37,828 nt of DNA from Rhodocyclaceae bacterium (GTDB lineage: Bacteria > Pseudomonadota > Gammaproteobacteria > Burkholderiales > Rhodocyclaceae). Position numbers and translations under genes: made by a program. The notes beneath the pieces were generated by a model. That model did no database searches, had not been told where the DNA came from, and saw only the letters and a list, made by a program, of their open reading frames with translations. How positions within the stretch are numbered: position 1 is the stretch's first letter; every line of letters begins with the position of its first letter. The DNA lies in assembly GCA_011391215.1 (NCBI GenBank), contig JAABQX010000015.1, positions 1 through 37,828 on the forward strand. The letters are read 5' to 3'. Positions 7,204 to 14,435 of this stretch are shown piece after piece.

Positions 7204-7538
7204 GATTGGGATTGGTCTGCTTTGGTTCGGTAGCACTCGGACAGCCACGAAACCTAAATGATTCTTCCCAGTCTGTAGCACGCGTTCGACCTAGCGGGAA
7301 CCGGCACGCGGATTGAATGTCAGCAATGGAGCAAGCTGAACTTCGGCTGTGCAGCGGGAGGAGCCGGTCAGGTCAGCGACACCACGGGCAAGTCGCAGTC
7401 AAAAACTGCCGGTCCCCGTACCCCTCCTAAGCGGTCATTCACTGCATCGAAGGAAAAGCAGGTTGGCCTACGTCATTGGCAACATCCACGTGCCCACCTG
7501 ATGTTTTGTCATTTTGGCGCTACGCAGGTCGTACTCAG
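7204..7538. other. Intergenic region without a gene
   Basis: No convincing coding sequence is seen in either direction. It contains TTTGGTTCGGTAGC near 7219, resembling the reverse complement of the 4915-4934 heptamer pair, and GCTGAACTTCGG near 7336, resembling the attC-like core. These similarities are short and may be chance. Confidence 0.4.
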
Positions 7539-9245
7539 TCATTCGTGAACAATGTTGCCACCGACGATGGTGGTAAGCGCCCTCAACTCGGCCAGTTCAT
7601 CTGATGATGCAGTGTATACATCGTGCGACCAAACCACCATATCGGCGACCTTGCCCGGTTCGATCGAGCCCTTGATGTGCTCCTCAAACGAGGCATAGGC
7701 TGAACCGAGGGTGTGCATGCGCAGCGCATCGCGGATGCTGATGCGCTGTTCCGGCGCTGGCGTATAGCCGCTGCGCGTGGTGCGGGTGACTGCACCGAGT
7801 AGTGCCCATTTCGGCTCGATCATGATGGTGGCGGGCACGTCGCAGCCGAAAGCGATAGGAATGCCCATTTCCATCATGGTTCTCAGCGGAAAGGATCCTT
7901 CCATCGTGACATCGTTGGTCATTTGACGGTATCCATCGGCATGGAATCTGATCCACTGCGGCGAGGTTGAGACCACCATCCCCAGCCGTTTCATCCGTTC
8001 CAGCGCTTGCCGGGTCGGAAACTGCAAATGTTCGATGCGGTGGCGGTGATTCTCCCTCGGGCTGGCATTCAGCGCCGCCTCAACCGCGTTGATCGCCATG
8101 TCGATCGCGCGGTCGCCGGTCGCATGAAACGCCACCTGCAAACCGGTCTTGTGCGCCTGGAAGACGATGCGGTCGAGAGTGCTCTGATCGTGGTAAACGT
8201 AGGAGCGGTTGGCGGCGCGCAGGGTACGATCATACATGAGGCTGGTCCCTGCGCCGGGACCGCCATCCACCGCCAGCTTCCAGCCACCGAAGGTAAGCCA
8301 TTCGTCCTTGAAGCGCTGTACCTGCGGCAGCAGCTTCAATGCCTGTTGCTCCGAGTGCAAGTACTGCATGATGTAGAGGCGCATTTTCAGACCGCTTTCG
8401 CGCGCCAGCTTGCGGTATGTGTCTATGTCTTCTTGCCTCATAACGATCACATCCTGGGCGCTGGTGTAGCCGGTGGCCAATGCCCGCCGTTGCCCCTCCC
8501 TTACCGCGGTCAGGCGGTCAGCTTCGCTGCGAATGCCATACGCCCGGCGGCCAACCAGATTTTCGGCCGGGTAATGGAACAGCAGGCCGTTCGGTTCACC
8601 GCTGGTCGCATCCCGCCCGATCTTGCCACCGTAGGGATCTGGAGTTTTGCGATCGATGCCGGCCTCTTGCAACGCGAGCGTGTTCACCACCGCGAACTGA
8701 CCAGAAAAATGCCGAAGATAAACCGGGTGGTGCGGAGCGACCGCATCGAGCTCAAAACGAGTCAGCGTATTGTCGATACCCATCGTGAAGCCCTGATTAC
8801 CGGTGATCCACTCACCCTTTGGTGTTTCTTTGCCGCGCATCTCGACCAATCGCAATAGTTCTTCCTTGCTGCGCGCCTTGGGAAAGCGAATGTCCAGCAG
8901 TCCTTCTCGGAATTGCTCGCCGTAGTAAAGGATGTGGATGTGAGAATCCACCAGACCGGGCGTTACACATTTCCCGCCCAGGTCAATGACGCGCGTGTTC
9001 GCCCCAGTCAGCGCGCGGATTTCTTGCGTCGTACCCACGGCGGCGATTTTGCCACCCCGAACCGCCACCGCTTCGATGATTGCATCGTCGGCACTCACGG
9101 TAATGATCTTGCCGTTGAGCAGAATCAAATCAATCTCGCCGGCAACGGCCACCGGGGCATTAAGCGCATCGACGGCGCGCCCCAGTGAGGTGGACAAAAC
9201 CGCCGTACCTCCTGCAATGGCAGCGAGAAATGATCTTCGGCTCAG
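7539..9245 (-). CDS. Amidohydrolase of the YtcJ type with Tat signal; no canonical start codon
   Basis: A metal-dependent hydrolase of the amidohydrolase_3 group (substrate unknown). Visible marks are the N-terminal beta-sandwich with VTPGLVDSHIHI (HxH metal ligands), GGWKLAVDGGPG, FHATGDRAID, HRIEHLQFP, AFGCDVP and the C-terminal GSIEPGKVADMVVW. The obvious start would be TTG at 9197, but the same frame continues upstream and encodes a clear twin-arginine signal (LSRRSFLAAIAGG, then TAVLSTSL). The frame closes at TGA at about 9265 and offers no ATG, GTG or TTG before the signal; CTG at 9245 is the only plausible start, with GAGGTGGGG about 13 bases upstream. The CTG start is inferred; a lost start codon is the alternative. 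The protein should be exported folded. Confidence 0.85.
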   Translation of the reverse strand: MSRRSFLAAIAGGTAVLSTSLGRAVDALNAPVAVAGEIDLILLNGKIITVSADDAIIEAVAVRGGKIAAVGTTQEIRALTGANTRVIDLGGKCVTPGLVDSHIHILYYGEQFREGLLDIRFPKARSKEELLRLVEMRGKETPKGEWITGNQGFTMGIDNTLTRFELDAVAPHHPVYLRHFSGQFAVVNTLALQEAGIDRKTPDPYGGKIGRDATSGEPNGLLFHYPAENLVGRRAYGIRSEADRLTAVREGQRRALATGYTSAQDVIVMRQEDIDTYRKLARESGLKMRLYIMQYLHSEQQALKLLPQVQRFKDEWLTFGGWKLAVDGGPGAGTSLMYDRTLRAANRSYVYHDQSTLDRIVFQAHKTGLQVAFHATGDRAIDMAINAVEAALNASPRENHRHRIEHLQFPTRQALERMKRLGMVVSTSPQWIRFHADGYRQMTNDVTMEGSFPLRTMMEMGIPIAFGCDVPATIMIEPKWALLGAVTRTTRSGYTPAPEQRISIRDALRMHTLGSAYASFEEHIKGSIEPGKVADMVVWSHDVYTASSDELAELRALTTIVGGNIVHE

Positions 9246-9284
9246 GTTTGACGTAGCCCCACCTCAAAAGATAGGAAATTCAAC

Positions 9285-9302
9285 GATACTTTGTACAGTA
9301 TC
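9285..9302 (-). promoter_or_regulatory. Palindrome upstream of the amidohydrolase
   Basis: GATACT-TTGTAC-AGTATC: 6-bp arms around a 6-base centre, about 40 bases before the amidohydrolase signal sequence. The position suits a repressor operator, but no regulator gene is adjacent. Nothing else is recognised in 9303-9548. Confidence 0.35.
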
Positions 9303-9548
9303 TCTAAGTGGCAGCCACAGTCAATCTCAGTGAATAGCCCCAGATTCCTTAGACACAATTAACGACTGCTTTCAGGAGAGTAGAGTGGCGGCTCAGGGTA
9401 GTTGGCCGACGACCACCGCAGAAAATCGAGAGTCTCTTGTCAGTCTTTAGCACCCATCCAGATTCCCCGCGAGCAGTCATTCAGATGTGAGTCTGCATTG
9501 GCCGCAGCGCTAGAATCGCCAAGATCCCTGCGCCCGGAGTATTTCTGA

Positions 9549-9917
9549 ATGACCATTTCATCCCTTCCGGCATGTATTGCTTTTTCCCTGATGCTGGCAG
9601 CCTGTGGAACCTTGCCAAAACCCTCAACGCCGCCCGACAACAGCCAGCTCGAATTCAGCCTTGCGAGCGGTTCATATCACTGCGAACATGGCGTCCGGGT
9701 ACTGGTCGAACGTGAAATCCGTGACCGCGTAACGTACCGCATCATTATCGGCTGGAACGGCAATAACTACCGCCTCGAGCGCGACCACTCATACTCGGGA
9801 CTGCCACGCTTCGAGGACAGTTCCAGCGGCTTGGTGTGGATCGATCTGCCCTGGAAGGGCTTGCTGCTGGACGGCAGGAGCAATAGACCGCTGGCCAACG
9901 AATGTCGTCCGGTCTGA
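9549..9917 (+). CDS. MliC/PliC-like lipoprotein (c-type lysozyme inhibitor family)
   Basis: A 122-aa lipoprotein with a signal peptide ending in the lipobox LAAC (around residue 19). The mature domain follows the MliC pattern: YHCEHGVRVLVE, a middle strand pair, YRLERDHSYSGLPRFEDSSSGLVWIDLPWKGLLLDG, and a final Cys (ANEC) to pair with the first one. The family's S-x-SG-x-R/K-Y/F-E loop, which enters the lysozyme active site, appears as SYSGLPRFE. It likely sits on the periplasmic face of the outer membrane and blocks host or environmental lysozyme. Start at ATG 9549, GGAG about ten bases upstream. Confidence 0.75.
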   Translation: MTISSLPACIAFSLMLAACGTLPKPSTPPDNSQLEFSLASGSYHCEHGVRVLVEREIRDRVTYRIIIGWNGNNYRLERDHSYSGLPRFEDSSSGLVWIDLPWKGLLLDGRSNRPLANECRPV

Positions 9918-9924
9918 CTCTATC

Positions 9925-10071
9925 CGGTACAACAAACCTCTATTCGGGCAATCCATTGAGCAGGAACATTACCTTGAGCGCCTCTCCTGGTTTTCCGATA
10001 GCCACGAACCAGCGCTGGAAAACCGGGGATATCTCGCCGGTAGCCGTCTGATAGATTATTTTGACAACTGA
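9925..10071 (+). pseudogene. Possible gene remnant, no start codon
   Basis: An open frame without a start reads as plausible protein (IEQEHYLERLSWF, then ENRGYLAGSRLIDYFDN) before TGA at 10069. It begins inside the end of the MliC-like gene in another frame, so if real it is the 3' end of a broken gene. I cannot name a family; chance is possible. Confidence 0.25.
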
Positions 10072-10502
10072 CCCTGCTAGCCGGCGGGCAGTCAAAGCAA
10101 TCTGTTTCCCCGATGCTGTGACGTTATCCAGAAAGCACGAAGCCCATATCGGCTAGACATGGGCTCCTCAAATCTTTGGCCTTGTAGAAATTGATCAAGG
10201 CATACGGCAACGCCGTTTGGGTACTACGCAATCATCTCGTACTGCGGCGGACTTCCATCCATATTGCCTCCAGTCGTGTTGTTGCTCTCGGGCCAGATCA
10301 AACTATCCGATCCGACTTGGCTTCAAACTACGCCATTCAGCGGGAATGTCAACAACGAGCGTGACACGCGTGAGTGGTACCGCGTGTGAGAGATTCACCC
10401 AGACAAGCCCAAGATGCAGCCTGTCCGGGTGTCCCTTCGCCTACCCCTACGCCGCCACCTTAAGGAATGGCACGATGTTCGATGCCGTGATTTCCTGAGG
10501 GG
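10072..10502. other. Region without an identifiable intact gene
   Basis: No supported gene. One frame, open from 10195 to a stop at 10397, reads YYAIISYCGGLPS near 10222, which faintly recalls saccharopine-dehydrogenase-type C-termini, but it has no start and is short. A 7-bp inverted repeat AGCCCAT/ATGGGCT spans about 10141-10165. The stretch looks decayed. Confidence 0.35.
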
Positions 10503-10503
10503 T

Positions 10504-10522
10504 CCCCCGGCAACGCCGGGGG
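10504..10522 (-). terminator. GC-rich hairpin after the SMP-30-like gene
   Basis: CCCCCGGC (10504-10511) pairs with GCCGGGGG (10515-10522) around AAC, 14 bases past the stop of the minus-strand gene. The stem is very strong, but there is no U-tract on the minus strand. Confidence 0.5.
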
Positions 10523-10536
10523 ATTGCCGGGTTTAT

Positions 10537-11544
10537 TTATGGTGTGATCTGCACGATCGAAGCGCCAACTCCATCTTTGGAGGTGGTGGCATTGGCGTCA
10601 ATGTTTTGGCGGCGTGGCACGTCAAAATTAGCTACAAAAATACTATTTCCTGTAACCACGAGTGCTGCGGGAAATTCTAGAGGCCCTTGGCTGCCGTTTT
10701 TGATAATCGTTTTGACCTCGCCAGCAGGTGTTACAGAAACGATGGCGTTCAACTCGTTGGCTGCGACCCATAGATCTCCGTTGCCAAGAAATGCCATGTC
10801 ATCTGCACCTTCCAGCAAAGGACTCTGTGCAAGAAGAGTGGGGTTTCCAGCTTTCCCATCAGCGCCCATCACAAGCTTCCAGATGGCACCACGGGATGTA
10901 TCTGCCACGTGCAGGACACCCTTCACGTCAAATTTCAGTCCATTGGCTACAATGGGTTGCTGCGCCTTGCCATCTGGTAGTGTTCGAACGTTTTTGTCGA
11001 TTTGTGCGATAGCCTGTGCTGCGCCACCATTGTGGCCAACGCTATATACAGTACCGCTTGCGCCACCCGAAATATACAGGGTGCCGCGCCCGTCAAAGGT
11101 GATGCCGTTGGCTCCGGGTACGCCGGTGGCGAAGACTTGAGCAAGACCGGGCTTGGCCGGATTCAGATCTGCAGCCCTTATCCTCACTACCTCGCTGAAG
11201 GGGCCGGCAGCAAGATACAAATCCCCTTTGGCGTCAAAAGCGATGCCGCCCGGTGAAGGGTCAACCTTTTTGCCGTCGATAGTGCGGGATTCGATTTTGC
11301 CTACAACAACCGCTTTGGGTGATTTGGGATCAACGCGCAATACGTTGCCCGTGACACGGTCTGAGGTGTACAAAATGCCGTCATGGTCAGCCGTGACGTT
11401 TTCAATAATGACGGTGCGGTCCACGCTGGCCGGATCAAAATCTAGCAGTATGGACGTTTTTGGGGTGCCTGCCTGCATGCTGGCGCAGCCGCCAAGTGTG
11501 AGTATCGTCGCCAAGGCCAACAGGCTTGTTGATAGCAGTTTCAT
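10537..11544 (-). CDS. SMP-30/NHL-type beta-propeller lipoprotein
   Basis: A 335-aa lipoprotein: signal peptide and lipobox LGGC around residue 20, then repeated beta-propeller blades with the pattern G-[IL]-x-F-D-x-x-G-x-L-Y (GILYTSDRVTGNVLRVD, GGIAFDAKGDLYLAAG, NGITFDGRGTLYISGG, NGLKFDVKGVLHVADT, DDMAFLGNGDLWVAAN). This is the SMP-30/gluconolactonase-like propeller fold; whether it is a lactonase, a binding protein or a structural propeller cannot be told. It is anchored in the envelope. The ATG at 11544 has AAAGGTAA upstream. A heptamer pair (11569-11586) lies just before the gene. Confidence 0.8.
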   Translation of the reverse strand: MKLLSTSLLALATILTLGGCASMQAGTPKTSILLDFDPASVDRTVIIENVTADHDGILYTSDRVTGNVLRVDPKSPKAVVVGKIESRTIDGKKVDPSPGGIAFDAKGDLYLAAGPFSEVVRIRAADLNPAKPGLAQVFATGVPGANGITFDGRGTLYISGGASGTVYSVGHNGGAAQAIAQIDKNVRTLPDGKAQQPIVANGLKFDVKGVLHVADTSRGAIWKLVMGADGKAGNPTLLAQSPLLEGADDMAFLGNGDLWVAANELNAIVSVTPAGEVKTIIKNGSQGPLEFPAALVVTGNSIFVANFDVPRRQNIDANATTSKDGVGASIVQITP

Positions 11545-11568
11545 GAGTTACCTTTGTAAAGTTAATTA

Positions 11569-11586
11569 ACCAAACCCCAGCCGAAC
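11569..11586. repeat. Heptamer pair variant upstream of the SMP-30-like gene
   Basis: ACCAAAC (11569-11575), four bases, GCCGAAC (11580-11586). A partner CGGCTGGG further right (about 11652-11659) pairs with CCCAGCCG (11576-11583) over 8 bp, giving an attC-like long hairpin. The spacing is one base shorter than in the other copies. Confidence 0.4.
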
Positions 11587-11708
11587 TACCCTGCCATCAG
11601 CCCTTCCTGAGGTTTAGCGAGAAGAGTCTCTATGCTGATCCCCGGCTGGGTCAAGAAAGAACGACATTGCCGCTTGGGTCATGGTCAGTCGCACGCCGAT
11701 TCATTTGC

Positions 11709-12000
11709 TGCCTATCCGCCGGTCAACTTGCTGGCTTGGATTGGCGAATTTCCCTGAGACTTCACCCGCTGAGACACCTCTTGGTCAAGAGAAAGAGCCA
11801 AGACAAGAAACTTAATGAAAAAGAATGCAGCAACCATCGCGAGCACGACAAGTGACGAGGCGAACGGGATGGGCATGGTAAGTAGTTCGGTCATGATGGG
11901 CTCCTTTCAGTGATTTGCTAGCCAGGAAGACAAGCTACAGTGGCATAGTAATATAGTCAACTATTGCCAGCTAGGCACCTCACCGAACTCCCAGCCGAAC
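11709..12000. repeat. 292-bp direct repeat, copy 1
   Basis: Matches 13710-14001 with only a few substitutions, offset exactly 2001 bp. It contains the whole 60-aa membrane protein gene, its leader, and the heptamer pair ACCGAAC/GCCGAAC at 11982-12000. Similarity ends immediately after the second heptamer, which suggests that the heptamers mark the unit boundary. Confidence 0.9.
11712..11894 (-). CDS. 60-aa single-pass membrane protein, copy 1
   Basis: A small protein starting at the ATG at 11894 with AAAGGAG about seven bases upstream. One long transmembrane helix (residues about 10-36, FASSLVVLAMVAAFFFIKF and onward) is followed by a polar tail (LDQEVSQRVKSQGNSPIQASKLTGG). A near-identical gene is at 13713-13895; the two differ at residues in QEVSQRVK versus QEVHQRLK. 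Two conserved copies with intact ribosome sites argue that this is a real gene. The function is unknown; the charged tail after the membrane segment would suit a small regulatory or toxin-like membrane peptide, but that is a guess. Confidence 0.7.
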   Translation of the reverse strand: MTELLTMPIPFASSLVVLAMVAAFFFIKFLVLALSLDQEVSQRVKSQGNSPIQASKLTGG

Positions 12001-12639
12001 TCCCCCAAACTTCCGAGAGACGGACCCGAGACAGCCCTGCGGTCGTATCCCAAGCAAGCCCCGTATCAATCCGGAGAGCCCGAAGATCTCCATACGGGTC
12101 CCGGAAAAGACAAAGCCCCAACCGGGAGAACCGGTCAGAGCCTTGAATTAGTTGGTGGCCACGTCATTATCTCAAACCACCAAAGATATCCCCATCGGAC
12201 TGGATGTCCACAGGCCGGTTTGCCAGCGGGAGCGGCCATACGCGCTGCTGGAGTCGGTTTGATGTATGAATGGCAGGTTTACGGCGGCCGAGTTGAACTC
12301 CGCTTTGGCTCGACCCGGCCACAACCGGTCGCTCGTGGTTTCCGCAATCTGGCCACCTGGGCGACCGCAGCACTTCGTAACCTGCCGTCGGGCCGATTCA
12401 CACAACTTGGCCAATGCCGCCGTTGCTAATCTCATCCCGAGACTGCTGCTCACTGGCCGACAGGGGACGTCAAATCGAGGGGGCTTGGTGCGAATCTAAC
12501 CCAATCTCACGCAGCTTGTCGTGAGCCGCTTCCTCCCCGTGCTCGGTCACCCTCATGCAGTTGCGCTTCACTTCGTTCGTTGTTGCCAACTTACGAGAGG
12601 ACTTTCACCTCCAGCATCGCGCCCATGCTGGGCGGAAGG
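12001..12639. other. 639-bp stretch without a supported gene
   Basis: Several open frames overlap here on both strands, but none has a good ribosome site, start context or recognisable motif. The segment about 12170-12410 has the look of a dispersed non-coding repeat rather than a gene. TTGGTGGCCA near 12150 matches ten bases of the tRNA-Phe end but no further. Confidence 0.4.
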
Positions 12640-12930
12640 CTAATTGCAGGAGAAGACGACGCAAACCCCGGGGTGCGAAGACATGGCGAGCAGGGCGCGT
12701 TCGCCTGGTTCCTCGACGGACATTTCCTTCCCGCCTTCGACACAATGGGCCGTGGCCCGCTTCAACAAGCGGGATTCCACCTTCCCCGGACTGTCTTGGC
12801 CCAAGGTGCTCGCGCTGAGGTAGTAGATCACCTTGTTGCTGTCGCTGTCGAGCGCGACCGGGCCAGGCTTGTTCGTCGCGCATCCCGACAGCGCGAGCAG
12901 GACAATCGACAGGACAATGATTCGCGTCAT
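12640..12930 (-). CDS. Small lipoprotein, unknown function
   Basis: A 96-aa lipoprotein with an excellent GGAGG six bases before the ATG at 12930. The signal peptide ends in the lipobox LSGC (Cys17, followed by ATNKPGP). The mature part has three further cysteines (AHCVEGG, GVCVVFSC), so disulfides are likely in the periplasm. No family is recognised. The region lies between the two 292-bp repeats and shares the strand of all neighbouring genes. Confidence 0.75.
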   Translation of the reverse strand: MTRIIVLSIVLLALSGCATNKPGPVALDSDSNKVIYYLSASTLGQDSPGKVESRLLKRATAHCVEGGKEMSVEEPGERALLAMSSHPGVCVVFSCN

Positions 12931-12931
12931 A

Positions 12932-13087
12932 TTAACCTCCGGTTACTGAAAGATGAGATGCCTGACGAAATAGTTCCTGGAGTCGTTTCGGATTACTGCT
13001 CGTAACGACGAACACTGCCAGTTCGACAGGAATTTCTAAAGTCAGGGCAGTGTGCAGTTGCTGGCCAAGTTTCTTCATCTGGTGCAT
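12932..13087 (-). CDS. Possible 51-aa protein
   Basis: A short open frame from the ATG at 13087: MHQMKKLGQQLHTALTLEIPVELAVFVVTSSNPKR and onward, ending VTGG. Composition is protein-like and amphipathic, but the ribosome site is weak and its last codons coincide with the Shine-Dalgarno of the lipoprotein gene, which could produce an open frame by chance. If real it would be translationally coupled to the lipoprotein. Confidence 0.35.
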   Translation of the reverse strand: MHQMKKLGQQLHTALTLEIPVELAVFVVTSSNPKRLQELFRQASHLSVTGG

Positions 13088-13187
13088 GACCTGTACTTTG
13101 CCAGACGAGGCCAACAGCTGAAGTCAGGAACAGGGGTGCTCTAAATCCTGTTTTCGGAGCCGCATGGTTTCGACACAGTCGTACAAC

Positions 13188-13250
13188 CTCACCGAACTCC
13201 CGGCCGAACCCCACAGAATCTACCCCACAAGTTCAGCAGCGTTCGGTGAG
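13188..13250 (-). repeat. attC-like inverted repeat after the CZB gene
   Basis: CTCACCGAAC (13188-13197) and GTTCGGTGAG (13241-13250) are perfect 10-bp inverted repeats. Inside them lie GCCGAAC (13203-13209) and GTTCAGC (13231-13237), complementary at six of seven positions. The order outer box, short spacer, inner box, loop, inner box, spacer, outer box and the total of about 63 bp reproduce the R''-L''-L'-R' layout of an integron attC site. It is 43 bp past the stop of the CZB gene, where a cassette attC would be. The outer box lacks the strict GTTRRRY consensus (GTTCGGT). Confidence 0.45.
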
Positions 13251-13292
13251 ATTATTTAAGCAGCCTATGCCGCCAGCCTTGCATCTGGAGTG

Positions 13293-13673
13293 TCAATCAC
13301 CTTTCGTCCGTCCGGAAGGAATGAGGCTGGACCTAACCTCGCTCAGGGCAGCTATCAACTGGTTCGAGAGGTTTTGTAGATCAACTTTCTGGCGCTTGAT
13401 CTCTTTATGGTTCTGGTTAGTTTTGACAGCGGCTGTCATCTCGGCGGCAGTGATGTGAAATATTGCGTGCAGTGATTGAACATATTCGAACTGATCGGGA
13501 AACGGAAGCGACTCTTTGTTGGCGTAAAACCACTGACCAAAGCTGCAAACGGTGCCATCCCCTACCACCTCAGGGTCTAGCTGATCTCTTTCGACGCCGG
13601 AAAGATGGTTCTTGAAGATAACCAGCCATTTGATATGTGCCACCAGGGCGGCATCGATCTCACCTTTGAGCAT
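13293..13673 (-). CDS. Stand-alone CZB (chemoreceptor zinc-binding) domain protein
   Basis: A 126-aa soluble protein consisting almost entirely of a CZB-like four-helix domain: AHIKWLVIFKNHLSG with the first His, VCSFGQWFY with the Cys-x(2-3)-G-x-W motif, and VQSLHAIFHITAAEM with the later His residues; together these supply the His3Cys zinc site. CZB domains usually regulate chemoreceptors or diguanylate cyclases in response to zinc or hypochlorous acid; a free-standing one may act on a partner in trans. A C-terminal helical segment follows. The ATG at 13673 has AAGGAAG upstream. It lies 40 bases downstream of the second 60-aa membrane gene, probably cotranscribed. Confidence 0.8.
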   Translation of the reverse strand: MLKGEIDAALVAHIKWLVIFKNHLSGVERDQLDPEVVGDGTVCSFGQWFYANKESLPFPDQFEYVQSLHAIFHITAAEMTAAVKTNQNHKEIKRQKVDLQNLSNQLIAALSEVRSSLIPSGRTKGD

Positions 13674-13709
13674 CTAACTTCCTTGTTGTTCTGACGGTAA
13701 TAGGTTTGA

Positions 13710-14001
13710 TGCCTATCCGCCGGTCAACTTGCTGGCTTGGATTGGCGAATTTCCCTGAGACTTCAAACGCTGATGCACCTCTTGGTCAAGAGAAAGAGCC
13801 AAGACAAGAAACTTAATGAAAAAGAATGCAGCAACCATCGCGAGCACGACAAGTGACGAGGCGAACGGGATGGGCATGGTAAGTAGTTCGGTCATGATGG
13901 GCTCCTTTCAGTGATTTGCTAGCCAGGAAGACAAGCTACATTAACATAGTAATATAGTCAACTATTGCCAGCTAGGCACCTCACCGAACTCCCAGCCGAA
14001 C
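13710..14001. repeat. 292-bp direct repeat, copy 2
   Basis: Second copy of 11709-12000, same orientation, ending at the heptamer pair ACCGAAC (13983-13989) and GCCGAAC (13995-14001). Differences cluster in the coding tail of the 60-aa gene and near the TTAACATAG/TGGCATAG stretch of the leader. Confidence 0.9.
13713..13895 (-). CDS. 60-aa single-pass membrane protein, copy 2
   Basis: Same product as at 11712-11894 apart from substitutions in the tail (QEVHQRLK). The promoter region, Shine-Dalgarno and start are shared because the whole unit is duplicated. Here the next gene downstream is the CZB protein, whereas copy 1 precedes the SMP-30-like gene, so the duplicated gene faces two different downstream contexts. 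Confidence 0.7.
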   Translation of the reverse strand: MTELLTMPIPFASSLVVLAMVAAFFFIKFLVLALSLDQEVHQRLKSQGNSPIQASKLTGG

Positions 14002-14062
14002 CCCCTTCTCCCAAGGCCAATCAGCATCAAGGGATAGCCACGTTCGCCAGTCTTCGGGGTTA

Positions 14063-14096
14063 GAAAGAAAAACGGCCACCCGATTAGGGCAGCCGT
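14063..14096 (-). terminator. Intrinsic terminator of the tRNA operon
   Basis: On the minus strand, ten paired bases (ACGGCTGCCC with GGGTGGCCGT, two of them G-U) enclose TAATC and are followed by TTTTCTTTC. It is 11 bases past the tRNA-Phe CCA end. Confidence 0.8.
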
Positions 14097-14106
14097 CTGT
14101 AATCAG

Positions 14107-14182
<76 letters not shown>

Positions 14183-14207
14183 ACAGTAGGGCACAAATCA
14201 AACTAAC

Positions 14208-14237
14208 GGGGCCCACATTTTTGCAGGCCCCTTTTTT
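14208..14237 (+). terminator. Plus-strand hairpin with U-tract between the tRNAs
   Basis: GGGGCC and GGCCCC enclose a 12-base loop and are followed by TTTTTT on the plus strand. No plus-strand gene ends here, so it may instead be a processing hairpin in the tRNA transcript. Confidence 0.35.
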
Positions 14238-14240
14238 GTT

Positions 14241-14317
14241 TGGTTGCGGGGGCAAGATTTGAACTTGCGACCTTCGGGTTATGAGCCCGACGAGCTGCCA
14301 GACTGCTCCACCCCGCG
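14241..14317 (-). tRNA. Initiator tRNA-fMet (CAT)
   Basis: A 77-nt tRNA with encoded CCA. It has the two initiator hallmarks: an unpaired C1-A72 at the end of the acceptor (CGCGGGG against CCCCGCA) and three consecutive G-C pairs at the base of the anticodon stem (GGG/CCC around CTCATAA). Anticodon CAT. First gene of the minus-strand tRNA unit. Confidence 0.97.
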
Positions 14318-14328
14318 TCAAGTCGGCC

Positions 14329-14357
14329 ATTATGCAACAGCAGTGCGATGGCGTCAA
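14329..14357 (-). promoter_or_regulatory. Sigma-70 promoter of the tRNA unit
   Basis: On the minus strand: TTGACG, 17 bases, CATAAT, with the tRNA-fMet 5' end 11 bases past the -10 box. Spacing and both hexamers are close to consensus, and a GC-rich discriminator follows, as is usual for stable-RNA promoters. Confidence 0.75.
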
Positions 14358-14435
14358 CTTCAAAGTTGAACGATTGTTGCGAGTTTTTGATCTGGTCGAT
14401 ATCTGCAGTACGCCTGCCTGAAGCGGCTCTTGGCA

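Noticed and set aside
10217..10498. 93-codon plus-strand frame with many cysteines
   Set aside because: No ribosome site, irregular composition and no motif; probably non-coding.
12150..12160. TTGGTGGCCA, a possible third tRNA-Phe end
   Set aside because: Only ten bases match and the similarity stops at once, so it is not supported as an attachment site.
12172..12453. 93-codon minus-strand frame in the gap between the 292-bp repeats
   Set aside because: Several equally open frames overlap on both strands, with no start context; the pattern looks like non-coding repeat DNA.
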